Shown in pieces: positions 32,053-42,245 of a DNA stretch of 64,000 nucleotides. The first letter of the stretch is position 1. The number at the start of each line of letters is the position of its first letter. Origin of the DNA: Achromobacter mucicolens (GTDB lineage Bacteria; Pseudomonadota; Gammaproteobacteria; Burkholderiales; Burkholderiaceae_B). Both the position numbers and the translations under genes were made by a program. Under the pieces are notes generated by a model. The model saw only the letters and a program-made list of their open reading frames with translations, did no database searches and was not told the DNA's origin. The DNA lies in the NCBI RefSeq assembly GCF_902859725.1, contig NZ_CADIJP010000009.1, positions 62,001-126,000 of the forward strand. Reading direction: 5' to 3'.

Positions 32053-34529
32053 GCTGCCTTTCTCCGGTTGATCTTTTCGATCCACGCGAGGCAGCGCTCG
32101 ATGTAATTGTCGTATTGCGCCGGGTTCTCGGAACGCTCCTGCAGCGTCTTCCAGTACGGCAGGGCCTGTTCGAACCGGTGCAGACGCATCGCGCCCACTG
32201 CGGCCAGACGCAGGCCGATGGGGTCGTCAGGCACGAGCGAGACGATACGTTCGCCCAGCGCCAGGCGTTCGGTCGTGCTGGACGAATCCAGGGCGCGCGC
32301 CTCGGCGTACAGATAGGCCAGGATGCGGCGCTTCTCGTGATCGACCTCCGGCATGCCGGGCCACGACTGGGCCACGCGATCCAGCAGCTTCCACGCGCCC
32401 TGATGATCGCCATTCGACAGAAGCTCGCGGGCGCCGCGGATGGCGCGCGGTCCAAGCCGGCCCAACTGGCGCTCGGCCTCGTCCTTGGCGCTCTGGTCGG
32501 CGCCCGGATGGGCAAGCACGTCCTTGTAGGCGTCGATGGCTTCACCGAACCAGCCGCCATTGAAGGCCACGCGGGCAAAGTGCAGCTTCGTGCTGAACGG
32601 GGCGGTCTCGCCGGCGGCGGCCACTTCCAGATGGCGCATGGCCGTCTTCTTGTCGCCCAGCGCGTCGGCGGCGCGGCCACGCATGGCGTGCAGCTCGGGG
32701 AAGTCCACGTTCGTGTCGATGGCCAGGTTGGTCAGGTCGATCACTTCCTTGTGGTTGCCCGCCACCAGCGCGGCCCGCGCGCCGAGGCGCATGGCGCGTT
32801 CGAATGCACGCTGCGCCCGTGCGCCGGTCAGCGCGTCGGGGTTGAGCAGACGGTGCGCGCAGATGCGTTCGGCCGCATCGCGCAGGCGTCCTTCCTCCAG
32901 CGCGCGGTTGCCTTCTTCAGCCCACGTCGCCGATTGCGCCTGCAGCCAGCCGCTGATGTCTTCCTGCTCGCTCTTGGCCAGGTTGCACGAGGCCGCCAGC
33001 GTCGCCGCGGCCACGATGCAACCGCGCCACGAGGCTTCCTTGACCAATTCCAGCGCGTCGCCCTCTTCCAGCTTGGGCTGCTCGCTCGCCAGATCGCGCA
33101 GCGCGTCGCGGTCGCCGGCCAGCAGGCGGTCGCGCCACAGGACCGCGAAGCCGCGTCCGTAGCTGGGATTGGCCGCGCGGACTTCCTGGACCCAGCGAAT
33201 CGCCGCTTCCATGTCGCCGCCCGTCTGCAACAGCGACAGCACGGTGTCGGCCGCTTCCAGCGACATGGCGTCGCCCGGCGCGCTGATGCGGAACAGCTGC
33301 TTCCAGTTGCCCAGGCTTTCGTCGACATAGCCCAGGTGGCCGGCGGACACCGCCGCGATGCGGACGATTTCCGGCGTTTCGATTTCGTCGCCCAGCAGGC
33401 CGGCTGCCAGCGAGTACGCCACGTCGTAGCGGCCCAGCTTGAACTGGTTACGCATCAGGATCTGCTCGGCCTTGCTGCCCGAGGCCAGCGTGCCGTCAGC
33501 GCTGGTCAGGAGCGCCAGCGAACCTTCGTAGTCGCCCAGCTCTTCCTGGATGCGCGCAAACAGCACCACGTGATCCGGCAGGCCCGGGTAGCGGCGCAGC
33601 ACGTCGCGCACACGGCGCGAGGCTTCGCGCAGTTCGCCCGAGTCCCACAGCTTCTCGATGCGCTCGACGCTTTCCTCGGCGCCCAGCTTGGGCACGGCGG
33701 TCTGCGGGGTCGAGGAGCTCATGCGCGGCCGGATGAAATTCTTGAACCAGTCCGTGTACAGGCGCTCGGCGAAGACCGGCGTGTAGTGGGTCAGGTCCAG
33801 CCCGCCATCTTCCATCGCCTCGGCTTGGCCGATCTTGTTCATGAGCGGCGTCGGGTCGTAGCACGGCACCCCGATACGCTGCGCGGCGGCGGTAATGGCG
33901 GCGATCAGCTGCTGGCGCTGTTCGATCGGCACGTTGTCCGGCGTGAGCGCATTCACGTGGGTGACAAACACGATCTTGTCGCGGCCCAGCAGCTCGACGA
34001 GCTGACGCATCTCCTGCTCGATCTCCTCGTCCGTCTGGTCACGCTTGACGATGCGGGCGAGCAGGTCGCGGTCTTCCGCGCTCAGGCTCTTGAAGACCGG
34101 GTCCTGATCGAGCTGCGCGCGGCGTTCGGCCAGACGGTCGGTGGCGGCCATGGACCAGAAGGCGCGGGTGCGCGTGCGGTCGGCGAAGAACTCGCTGAAA
34201 TAGCGGCCCAGGTAATTGGACTGGATGGGATGGCCGTCAATGGTCAGCAGCTTGCGCGAGGACAGCTCGACCATATACAGGTCGGCCGGCTTGTGCGTGC
34301 CGCGGCGAGCCTGCTCGCCATTGGACGGACGGAAGATCAGGCGCTGCACGTCGGCGGGAATGTCGCTTTGGCCGAACATGAAACGGGCCTGCTGGAGCGC
34401 TTCGGCGGCCGTGTGCACGAAACCGTAGTTGCGGCCGAGTTGAAGCTTGATCGGGTAGCGGCCCACGGCATCGCGCAGCGGCGTATGGATGCGGCAGGTT
34501 CCGATCGGAGCGATAGTGAAAGCAGTCAT
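32049..34529 (-). CDS. tviD: TviD-like O-acetyltransferase/TPR protein of Vi-type polymer synthesis
   Basis: An 826-residue protein, almost the length of Salmonella TviD (831 as recalled). It opens with IAPIGTCRIHTPLRDA, a GxCR motif typical of this SGNH/GDSL-like family, and has other conserved stretches near DKIVFVTHVNALTPDNVP and DLTHYTPVFAERLYTDW. From about residue 290 it is TPR-like (ESVERIEKLWDSGELREASRRVRDVLRRYP and many similar units). TviD O-acetylates Vi, which is important for its antigenicity. The start has AGGAG 10 nt upstream. Confidence 0.85.
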   Translation of the reverse strand: MTAFTIAPIGTCRIHTPLRDAVGRYPIKLQLGRNYGFVHTAAEALQQARFMFGQSDIPADVQRLIFRPSNGEQARRGTHKPADLYMVELSSRKLLTIDGHPIQSNYLGRYFSEFFADRTRTRAFWSMAATDRLAERRAQLDQDPVFKSLSAEDRDLLARIVKRDQTDEEIEQEMRQLVELLGRDKIVFVTHVNALTPDNVPIEQRQQLIAAITAAAQRIGVPCYDPTPLMNKIGQAEAMEDGGLDLTHYTPVFAERLYTDWFKNFIRPRMSSSTPQTAVPKLGAEESVERIEKLWDSGELREASRRVRDVLRRYPGLPDHVVLFARIQEELGDYEGSLALLTSADGTLASGSKAEQILMRNQFKLGRYDVAYSLAAGLLGDEIETPEIVRIAAVSAGHLGYVDESLGNWKQLFRISAPGDAMSLEAADTVLSLLQTGGDMEAAIRWVQEVRAANPSYGRGFAVLWRDRLLAGDRDALRDLASEQPKLEEGDALELVKEASWRGCIVAAATLAASCNLAKSEQEDISGWLQAQSATWAEEGNRALEEGRLRDAAERICAHRLLNPDALTGARAQRAFERAMRLGARAALVAGNHKEVIDLTNLAIDTNVDFPELHAMRGRAADALGDKKTAMRHLEVAAAGETAPFSTKLHFARVAFNGGWFGEAIDAYKDVLAHPGADQSAKDEAERQLGRLGPRAIRGARELLSNGDHQGAWKLLDRVAQSWPGMPEVDHEKRRILAYLYAEARALDSSSTTERLALGERIVSLVPDDPIGLRLAAVGAMRLHRFEQALPYWKTLQERSENPAQYDNYIERCLAWIEKINRRKAA

Positions 34530-34567
34530 TCAGGGTCTCTCCTGTAGGTATGGATTACGCGCCTGAA

Positions 34568-35845
34568 CTACAGAGTCCAGTACAAGAGGTCGGCCGGCAG
34601 CCGTTTGGGGTCCAGGACGGACTTCAAGTCGCACACCATGCCGCCGTTCTTGACGAGCTGAGGCAGGTCTTCCCAGATGGTTTCCATGGTTTCGCGGTGC
34701 GGCACCGCCAGGATCAGCACGTCCATGTCGCGGAACTGGTCGCGGCCGACGAGCTTGATGCCATATTCGTGGTCCATCTGCTCCGGATCGACCATGGGGT
34801 CGCACGCCACCGGCGTGATGCCGTACTGGCCGAGCGCGTTGTAAAGATCGACGACCTTCGAGTTGCGGATGTCGGGCACGTTTTCCTTGAACGTCATGCC
34901 CAGGATGCCGACGCGGGTGGAGGCATTCAGGCGGCCGTTGCGCGCCAGTTGCTGCACCAGCCGCGAGGCCACATGCGCGGCCATGCCGTCGTTGATGCGG
35001 CGGCCGGACAGGATGACTTCGGGGTGGTAGCCCAGTTCCTGGGCCTTGGAGGTCAGGTAGTAGGGGTCCACGCCGATGCAGTGACCGCCCACCAGGCCGG
35101 GGGTGAACTTCAGGAAGTTCCACTTGGTGCCGGCCGCGGCCAGGACTTCCGACGTACGGATGCCGACCAGGCCGCAGATCTTGGACATCTCGTTCATCAG
35201 CGCGATGTTGATGTCGCGCTGCGTGTTCTCCAGCACCTTGGCCGCTTCGGCCACCTTGATGGAGGACGCGCGGTGCACGCCGGCATCGATGATCTGCTCG
35301 TACACGCCGGCAATGACTTCCAGCGATTGCTCGTCCTGGCCGGAAACGATCTTCACGATCTTCTCAAGCGGATGCTCGCGGTCGCCCGGGTTGATGCGCT
35401 CGGGGCTGTAGCCCAGCTTGAAGTCGACGCCGCAGCGCAGGCCAGACGCCTTTTCCAGCTCGGGACCGCAGATCTCCTCGGTGGCGCCGGGGTGGACGGT
35501 CGATTCGAAGACCACGATGCAGCCCGGACGCAGCACGGGGCCGAGCGATTGGCACGCGCGGACCAGCAGGGAAAAGTCGGGGTTGTTCTTCTCGTCGACG
35601 GGCGTCGGAACGGCGACCACGAAAAAGTCGCAGCCTTCCAGTTCGGACAACTGGTCGGTGAACTGCATGGGGGAGGCAAGCAATACGTCGCGTTCGATCT
35701 CGCCGGTCCAGTCATCACCCTCTTTCAGCCGTGCGATTCTCCGCTTGTCCACGTCAAAACCGATGACATCAAAGCGCCTGGAAAATGCCACTGCCACGGG
35801 CAGGCCGACATATCCAAGGCCACACACTGCGATTCTCTTTACCAC
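34568..35845 (-). CDS. tviB: TviB-like UDP-N-acetylhexosamine 6-dehydrogenase
   Basis: A 425-residue nucleotide-sugar dehydrogenase of the TviB/WbpO group, which oxidises UDP-GlcNAc (or UDP-GalNAc) to the uronic acid, the first step of Vi precursor synthesis. The N-terminal NAD site is VKRIAVCGLGYVGLPVAVAF, the catalytic Cys is in GLVGGHCIGVDPYYL, and FKENVPDIRNSKV is the conserved C-terminal block. I place the start at GTG 35845, with GAGG 6-7 nt upstream; this gives exactly 425 residues as in Salmonella TviB. A GTG at 35857 is the alternative. It is the first gene of the capsule operon. Confidence 0.92.
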   Translation of the reverse strand: MVKRIAVCGLGYVGLPVAVAFSRRFDVIGFDVDKRRIARLKEGDDWTGEIERDVLLASPMQFTDQLSELEGCDFFVVAVPTPVDEKNNPDFSLLVRACQSLGPVLRPGCIVVFESTVHPGATEEICGPELEKASGLRCGVDFKLGYSPERINPGDREHPLEKIVKIVSGQDEQSLEVIAGVYEQIIDAGVHRASSIKVAEAAKVLENTQRDINIALMNEMSKICGLVGIRTSEVLAAAGTKWNFLKFTPGLVGGHCIGVDPYYLTSKAQELGYHPEVILSGRRINDGMAAHVASRLVQQLARNGRLNASTRVGILGMTFKENVPDIRNSKVVDLYNALGQYGITPVACDPMVDPEQMDHEYGIKLVGRDQFRDMDVLILAVPHRETMETIWEDLPQLVKNGGMVCDLKSVLDPKRLPADLLYWTL

Positions 35846-36110
35846 GGGGGACCTCACTGTTTTCGTCGTGTCGCAGACACTAGAAATCGACGCCCCAGAG
35901 CGAGTAAATCGACATAAGGCCGAAATACTGTTGCCGTACAGGGGCGGACGTATCGCTAAAAATGAATTTGGCTCGGTACCCCGTTAATGGACTGGGTAGC
36001 GAGCCTGGGCATCGTAGAGGGGTCGAACAGCAAACTTTTTTCTAAATATTTTTATTGCTGCGGAAATAAATCAGGACAACCCGTAATAAACCCGGGAAAT
36101 CCCTAGAAAA

Positions 36111-36159
36111 ATTACATTCATTACACAAACCGCAACATGAGAGTTGCGAGCAATGTAAT
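36111..36159. promoter_or_regulatory. Nested inverted repeats in capsule promoter region
   Basis: Outer arms ATTACATT (36111-36118) and AATGTAAT (36152-36159) are perfect complements. Inside them CGCAAC (36131-36136) and GTTGCG (36143-36148) form a second perfect dyad with a 6-nt spacer. They lie about 270-310 nt before tviB. No T-tract follows, so a terminator is unlikely; they are candidate operators or an mRNA leader structure. Confidence 0.45.
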
Positions 36160-36387
36160 CAAATATTAAAAGACGTTTTTCTTGGTCCGTTTTAACCAAA
36201 CTGAAAAATCATTATCCAGAACGGCGGCTTATTAGATTATTGCGTGAGGCAATATAAAAATCCGCGCCAAAATGGGGATCAACCCGCACCCTATCAGCAC
36301 GAGACATGCCTGGGTTTTCATCGCACGGTAATAAATGGCCAGACCTTGAGTAATTCGGCAGGCGATTCGGAAAGTCTCGCTATACAA

Positions 36388-36400
36388 GGTGTCTGACACC
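36388..36400. repeat. GTGTC-GACAC palindromic repeat
   Basis: GGTGTCTGACACC, a palindrome apart from the central base. The same element, with T or A in the centre, recurs three times at 48158-48285 in the other long intergenic region, which marks it as a dispersed extragenic palindrome. Confidence 0.7.
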
Positions 36401-36441
36401 GGCCGCTGTGAAATAGTTTTTGCATTCAGCCGCGCAAATGC

Positions 36442-36476
36442 AAAAAAGCCGGCAACGCTTGCGCGATACCGGCTTT
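36442..36476 (-). terminator. Rho-independent terminator downstream of tRNA-Pro
   Basis: AAAGCCGG (36445-36452) pairs with CCGGCTTT (36469-36476); on the minus strand the stem ends in six T. It lies about 50 nt past the 3' end of tRNA-Pro. A smaller AAGGTGT/ACACCTT hairpin stands between them. Confidence 0.85.
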
Positions 36477-36524
36477 CAGCCAAAGGTGTCGGGAAACACC
36501 TTCATAAATTCTCGACCACATGAA

Positions 36525-36602
<78 letters not shown>

Positions 36603-36752
36603 ATCTTGACAACTTATTCAGCGATGCTCAGTACCGCCAAACATTACTTCACTTACTGCTTACCGCTTCGTTCACTTCGAGAACCTGATCACTCAGTCAC
36701 TCTTACTGCACTTTCCTAGTGAACTTCCTGCCGATTTCGCCGCCGTTTTTGG

Positions 36753-37718
36753 CTAGCGATCTCTATTCACCGCGAAAGCGCAGAATTCTAACAGAGAATT
36801 TTGAAAAGGGGAAATGGGGTAGATCGAAAGGGCTTCGCGGGCCCGATCGGCCTCGGCCACGGCGGCCAGGCGGGCGTGTTCCAGCGCGTCGGTGGCCTGG
36901 ATGGCGGCGGCCACGGCAGCGAAGTCGGCGTCGCCCGTCTTGATGGCATCGCGGATGAGCTGCTGCTGCTCAGGCGTGCCCACTTCCATGACGCGGATCA
37001 GCGGCAGGGTCGGCTTGCCTTCGCGCAGGTCGTCGCCCACGTTCTTGCCCAGGGCGGCGGCGTCGCCGCTGTAATCCAGCACATCGTCGACCAGCTGGAA
37101 CGCCGTGCCCACATGGCGACCATAGGCGGCCGCGGCGGCTTCCTGCTCGGGCGTGGCGCCCGCCAGCACGGCGCCCACCTGGGCGGCGGCCTCGAACAGC
37201 TTGGCCGTCTTGTAGCGCACCACTTGCAGGTAGCGCTCTTGCGAGACGTCCGGGTCATGCACGTTCAGAAGCTGCAGCACCTCGCCCTCGGCGATCACAG
37301 TGGTGGCTTCGGACAGGATGCTCATGATGCGCATCGAGTCGGCCTCGACCATCATCTCGAACGACCGCGAGTACAGGTAGTCGCCCACCAGCACGCTGGC
37401 CGCGTTGCCGAACACCGCGTTGGCGGTTTCGCGGCCGCGGCGCAGGTCGGATTCGTCGACGACGTCATCGTGCAGCAGCGTGGCGGTGTGGATGAATTCC
37501 ACCACCGCGGCCAGCAACTGGTGATGGGTGCCTTCGTAGCCCAACGCGCGCGCCACCATCAGCACCATGGCCGGGCGCATGCGCTTGCCGCCCGCCCCAA
37601 TGATGTAGTCGCCAATCGTGCGGATCAGAACCACTTCGGAATTCAGCCGCTCGCGGATAACCGCATCGACGGCTTTCATATCGTCAGCAATGGGGGCAAT
37701 GAGCGCGGGGAGATTCAA
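36753..37718 (-). CDS. ispB: Octaprenyl diphosphate synthase
   Basis: A 321-residue trans-isoprenyl diphosphate synthase. The two Asp-rich motifs are present: LLHDDVVDESD (Asp84, 85, 88) with the following RRGR, and QLVDDVLDYSGD (Asp211, 212, 215). The GGKRMRPAMVL start of the catalytic core and FCAFAVNRDR C-terminus are typical. It makes the C40 side chain of ubiquinone-8. It stands upstream of tRNA-Pro on the same strand; in many proteobacteria ispB is directly divergent from rplU, but here a catabolic gene and its regulator lie between them. Confidence 0.95.
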   Translation of the reverse strand: MNLPALIAPIADDMKAVDAVIRERLNSEVVLIRTIGDYIIGAGGKRMRPAMVLMVARALGYEGTHHQLLAAVVEFIHTATLLHDDVVDESDLRRGRETANAVFGNAASVLVGDYLYSRSFEMMVEADSMRIMSILSEATTVIAEGEVLQLLNVHDPDVSQERYLQVVRYKTAKLFEAAAQVGAVLAGATPEQEAAAAAYGRHVGTAFQLVDDVLDYSGDAAALGKNVGDDLREGKPTLPLIRVMEVGTPEQQQLIRDAIKTGDADFAAVAAAIQATDALEHARLAAVAEADRAREALSIYPISPFQNSLLEFCAFAVNRDR

Positions 37719-37911
37719 GACGTATCCGACAAGTGTGAAGCGAGCCGCGTAACGGCTCTTACCGCTGGGCCCGCCAGCGGTCGGCGGGGGATTCGACCAC
37801 GGATTATACGGGGAGTGCGCGGGAAGTCCGGCCGCCCGCGGCCCGGGCCGCGCAGCCCGGCGCCAGGCGCCCCGCGCCGGTCGGATCAGCCGGTCGGATC
37901 CCCCGGCCGGA

Positions 37912-39081
37912 TCAGCGCCCGCGCGCCAGCAGGCCGCGCGCCATCAGGTTCGCGTAGAGCGCGCGCACGCCGAACGTCCAGGGCGGGATTTCCGTGGCCA
38001 GCTGCACCTCGTTCACGAGCGCGCCCAGGCGCTCCGAGGCAATGACCACCCGGTCGCCAGCCACATGCGTGAACCCGGTGCCCGGACCCTTGCGATCCTT
38101 GGTGGGCGAGAACATCGTGCCCAGGAACAGCATGAAGCCGTCCGGGTACTGATGGTGCGCGCCGTGGGTCTGGCGCACCAGGTCCAGCGGGTCGCGGCTG
38201 ATCTCGCGCATGTGGCTGACGCCGTCCAGCGTGAAACCGTCGGGGCCTTCGATGTGCAGCGAGACATCGGCGCCCCGGACGCTGTCCAGCGTGAATCCGC
38301 CATCGAACAGCCGGATGAACGGCCCGATGGCGCAGGAGCCGTTGTTGTCCTTGGCCTTGGTCAGGAGCAGCGCGCTGCGGCCTTCGATGTCGCGCAGGTT
38401 CACGTCGTTGCCCAGCGTGGCGCCGACCACTTCGCCCCGGCTGTCGACGGCCAGCACGATCTCGGGTTCGGGATTGTTCCACTGCGACTCGGGCAGCACG
38501 CCGATTCGCGCGCCAAAGCCCACCGAGGCCATGGGCGGCGTCTTTGAGAAGACTTCGGCGTCGGGGCCGATGCCCACTTCCAGATACTGCGACCACTGGC
38601 CGCGCTCGAGCATTTCGGCTTTCAGGCGGATGGCCTCGGGCGATCCCGGGCGCAGCCGGGACAGATCGGAGCCGATCAGCGCCTGCATGCGCACGCGGAT
38701 TTCCTCGGCGCGGCCGGCGTCGCCGCCCGCCTCTTCCTCGATCAGGCGTTCCAAGAGGCTGATGGCAAACGTGACGCCCGCCGCCTTCACCGGCTGCAGG
38801 TCGCAGGGCGCCAGCAGACGCGGCCCTTGCGCGCCTTGCAGCGTGGCAGCCATGAGCGCGTGCGCGTCACCCAGGGATTCGCCCTTGGCCTGGCGCGCGA
38901 GCGACACGCGGTCAGGATGGTCCAGCAGGTCGGACACGGTCGGCGCCGTGGCCGTGATATCGACGACCTCTCCCCCACGCACCACGACCACGCTCGGGCC
39001 GCCGACGGGATCAGGCCGCCACACGCGGCCCACGAGCAAGGCGTCGGACAGATCGGCGGGCAGCAGGTTATTGGGGTTCAT
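37912..39081 (-). CDS. Fumarylacetoacetate hydrolase (FAH)-family enzyme
   Basis: A 389-residue FAH-superfamily protein with metal ligands expected in NNPEPEIVLAVD (Glu, Glu) and the Asp of GNDVNLRDIEGRS, followed by CAIGPFIRL. An N-terminal domain of about 90 residues precedes the core, as in the sugar-acid dehydratase branch (2-keto-3-deoxy-arabinonate/xylonate dehydratases) rather than true fumarylacetoacetases. The reaction is not certain. It is divergent from an IclR-type regulator with 136 nt between the starts, so it is probably controlled by that regulator. Confidence 0.85.
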   Translation of the reverse strand: MNPNNLLPADLSDALLVGRVWRPDPVGGPSVVVVRGGEVVDITATAPTVSDLLDHPDRVSLARQAKGESLGDAHALMAATLQGAQGPRLLAPCDLQPVKAAGVTFAISLLERLIEEEAGGDAGRAEEIRVRMQALIGSDLSRLRPGSPEAIRLKAEMLERGQWSQYLEVGIGPDAEVFSKTPPMASVGFGARIGVLPESQWNNPEPEIVLAVDSRGEVVGATLGNDVNLRDIEGRSALLLTKAKDNNGSCAIGPFIRLFDGGFTLDSVRGADVSLHIEGPDGFTLDGVSHMREISRDPLDLVRQTHGAHHQYPDGFMLFLGTMFSPTKDRKGPGTGFTHVAGDRVVIASERLGALVNEVQLATEIPPWTFGVRALYANLMARGLLARGR

Positions 39082-39178
39082 GGCGTCTCCTCGCGTTAAT
39101 GCCCTGCCGGCGGCGGGCTCGTGTTCTGTGCCGGCTGACCCGGCATGGCGCAGCCAGTCTAGGAGACTTCATTTATCA

Positions 39179-39214
39179 TGTCCAACATCTTGAATATCTG
39201 TCCAACATATTGGA
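39179..39214. promoter_or_regulatory. Probable IclR-family operator
   Basis: TGTCCAACAT occurs twice, at 39179 and 39199, exactly 20 bp apart (two helical turns). The second copy is part of a TCCAA-N4-TTGGA palindrome (39201-39214) that ends 3 nt before the regulator's ATG. Location between divergent genes suits autoregulation and control of the FAH-family gene. Confidence 0.6.
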
Positions 39215-39217
39215 ATC

Positions 39218-39976
39218 ATGGCCGCCGAATACGACGTTCCTGCCATCCGCCGCACCCACGACATCCTGCGCGTGCTGGCCGGCCGGCCCGCCCCGGTGAA
39301 GGCCGCGGAGCTGGCCCGCGCCTGCCAGATGCCAAAGAGCACGCTATACCTGCTGCTTGATTGCCTTGAGCAACGCCGCTGGGTCGAGCGCCTGGACGGG
39401 GGCTATATCGTCGGACTGGAACTGATGGCGCTAGGCGCCGCGTACCTGCGCCACGATGGGCTTCAGACGGCCTTTCACCAGGCGGCAGGCGCCTTCGTGG
39501 CCCGCTGCAACGAGGTCGTGCAACTGGCCGCGCTCGATGGCTTTGATGTGGTCTACCTGGCCCGGGAGGACGCACGCCGGCCCGTGCGCCTGGTGTCGGA
39601 CCTGGGTCTGCGGCTGCCCGCACACGCGTGCGCCCTCGGCAAGGCCCTGCTTGCCAGCCTGCCGCCCGACGACCTGGCCGCCCGGCTGCCCGAGACACTG
39701 CCCCGCGTCACCGACCGCACGATCGCCGATGCTGCCCGCCTGCACCGCGAACTGGACGACGTGCGGCGCCACGGCCTGGCCCACGACCGGGAGGAAGTCG
39801 CCACCGGTCTCGAGTGCTTTGCGGCCTTTGTGGGCGTGACGCCCCTGGGCAAGCGGGTGGCGGTCAGCACGTCCATCCCCACCGACCGCCTGGACGACGC
39901 CCACCGGCAAGCCGCCACGGAAGGCATCCGCCGCGTGGCGCGCGACATTGCGCTGCGTGTGATCCCGGGCGCCTGA
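39218..39976 (+). CDS. IclR-family transcriptional regulator
   Basis: A 252-residue regulator with an N-terminal winged helix (IRRTHDILRVLAGRPAPVKAAELARACQMPKSTLYLLLDCLEQRRWVERL) and a C-terminal IclR effector domain (ACALGKALLASLPPDDL, GLAHDREEVATGLECFAAFV). It would bind the repeats overlapping its own promoter and respond to a small carbon compound, probably a substrate or product of the divergent FAH-family enzyme. GGA about 5 nt before the ATG is the only ribosome-binding signal. Confidence 0.9.
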   Translation: MAAEYDVPAIRRTHDILRVLAGRPAPVKAAELARACQMPKSTLYLLLDCLEQRRWVERLDGGYIVGLELMALGAAYLRHDGLQTAFHQAAGAFVARCNEVVQLAALDGFDVVYLAREDARRPVRLVSDLGLRLPAHACALGKALLASLPPDDLAARLPETLPRVTDRTIADAARLHRELDDVRRHGLAHDREEVATGLECFAAFVGVTPLGKRVAVSTSIPTDRLDDAHRQAATEGIRRVARDIALRVIPGA

Positions 39977-40018
39977 AGCCTGCACGCCACACCTAAGCCC
40001 TTAGCCTGCAACAGCTTT

Positions 40019-40047
40019 TTGACTTTCCAAAAGTCCCGGGCTAATAT
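40019..40047 (+). promoter_or_regulatory. Sigma-70 promoter of rplU-rpmA
   Basis: TTGACT at 40019-40024 and TAATAT at 40042-40047 with a 17-nt spacer, close to consensus and preceded by a T-run. The implied 5' leader is about 190 nt and contains a perfect GTACCAG/CTGGTAC dyad at 40153-40168, possibly involved in ribosomal-protein feedback. Confidence 0.75.
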
Positions 40048-40245
40048 CTCGGATTCGGTCAGCGATGGCCGAATTACGTCGGTTGTTCGTGCACGCCGCC
40101 TGGCATCATCGCAAGTCCTGATTCAGCGGATTTTCGGCTAGTACAAGCGCCAGTACCAGCACTGGTACGGCAGGCCAGCACGGCATTCTTGCCCAGCAGG
40201 GCAGGCAGCTCGAACGAACCCATTTACCTATTTAAGGAATACCCC

Positions 40246-40557
40246 ATGTACGCGGTCGTAAAAACCGGTGGCAAGCAGTATCGCGTTGCCGCTGGCGAAA
40301 AACTCAAGATAGAACAGATACCGGCTGACATTGGGCAAGAAATCACCCTGGACCAAGTGCTGTCCGTGGGCGAAGGCGACCAACTGAAAGTTGGCACGCC
40401 CCTCGTCTCCGGCGCCGTGGTCAAGGCAACGGTTCTTGCGCAAGGCCGCCACGACAAGGTCAAGATCTTCAAGATGCGCCGTCGCAAGCACTATCAGAAG
40501 CGTCAGGGCCACCGTCAGAACTACACCGAAATCCGCATCGAAGCCATCACGGCTTAA
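40246..40557 (+). CDS. rplU: Ribosomal protein L21
   Basis: A 103-residue bL21 protein: [25 protein letters not shown] at the start, then the [26 protein letters not shown]-binding end. The ATG at 40246 follows AAGGA; the longer upstream frame is rejected. It is the first gene of the rplU-rpmA pair, 34 nt before rpmA, and a structural component of the 50S subunit that binds 23S rRNA. Confidence 0.97.
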   Translation: MYAVVKTGGKQYRVAAGEKLKIEQIPADIGQEITLDQVLSVGEGDQLKVGTPLVSGAVVKATVLAQGRHDKVKIFKMRRRKHYQKRQGHRQNYTEIRIEAITA

Positions 40558-40591
40558 GAAGCGACTCGGTACCACTTAGCAGGAGCTAAAC

Positions 40592-40852
40592 ATGGCACAG
40601 AAAAAGGGCGGCGGCTCTACGCGGAACGGACGCGACTCAGAATCGAAGCGTCTGGGCGTCAAGGCATTCGGCGGCGAATTGATTCCCGCTGGTTCGATCA
40701 TCGTGCGTCAGCGCGGTACTCGCTTCCACGCTGGCGTGAACGTCGGCATGGGCAAGGACCACACCCTGTTCGCGCTGGTCGACGGCAAGGTTCAATTCGG
40801 CTTCAAGGGCGCATTGAACAAGCAGACCGTTTCGATCGTCGCTGCCGAGTAA
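40592..40852 (+). CDS. rpmA: Ribosomal protein L27
   Basis: An 86-residue bL27 with the canonical [24 protein letters not shown] start, whose N-terminal tail reaches the peptidyl-transferase centre. Co-transcribed with rplU; a terminator follows about 80 nt later. Confidence 0.97.
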   Translation: MAQKKGGGSTRNGRDSESKRLGVKAFGGELIPAGSIIVRQRGTRFHAGVNVGMGKDHTLFALVDGKVQFGFKGALNKQTVSIVAAE

Positions 40853-42190
<1,338 letters not shown>

Positions 42191-42245
42191 GCCATAATCG
42201 CAGTCCTTTCGATTACGCTTTTTTTCGCCGCAGCCGGCCGCCATC

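Noticed and set aside
35988-36001. ops/JUMPstart-like GGGTAGCG sequence upstream of the capsule operon
   Set aside because: It lies on the strand opposite to capsule transcription and matches the element only in part.
36232-36483. 83-codon open frame in the AT-rich capsule promoter region, with a possible 29-residue hydrophobic peptide at its end
   Set aside because: It runs through the tRNA terminator hairpin, and neither start has a convincing ribosome-binding site.
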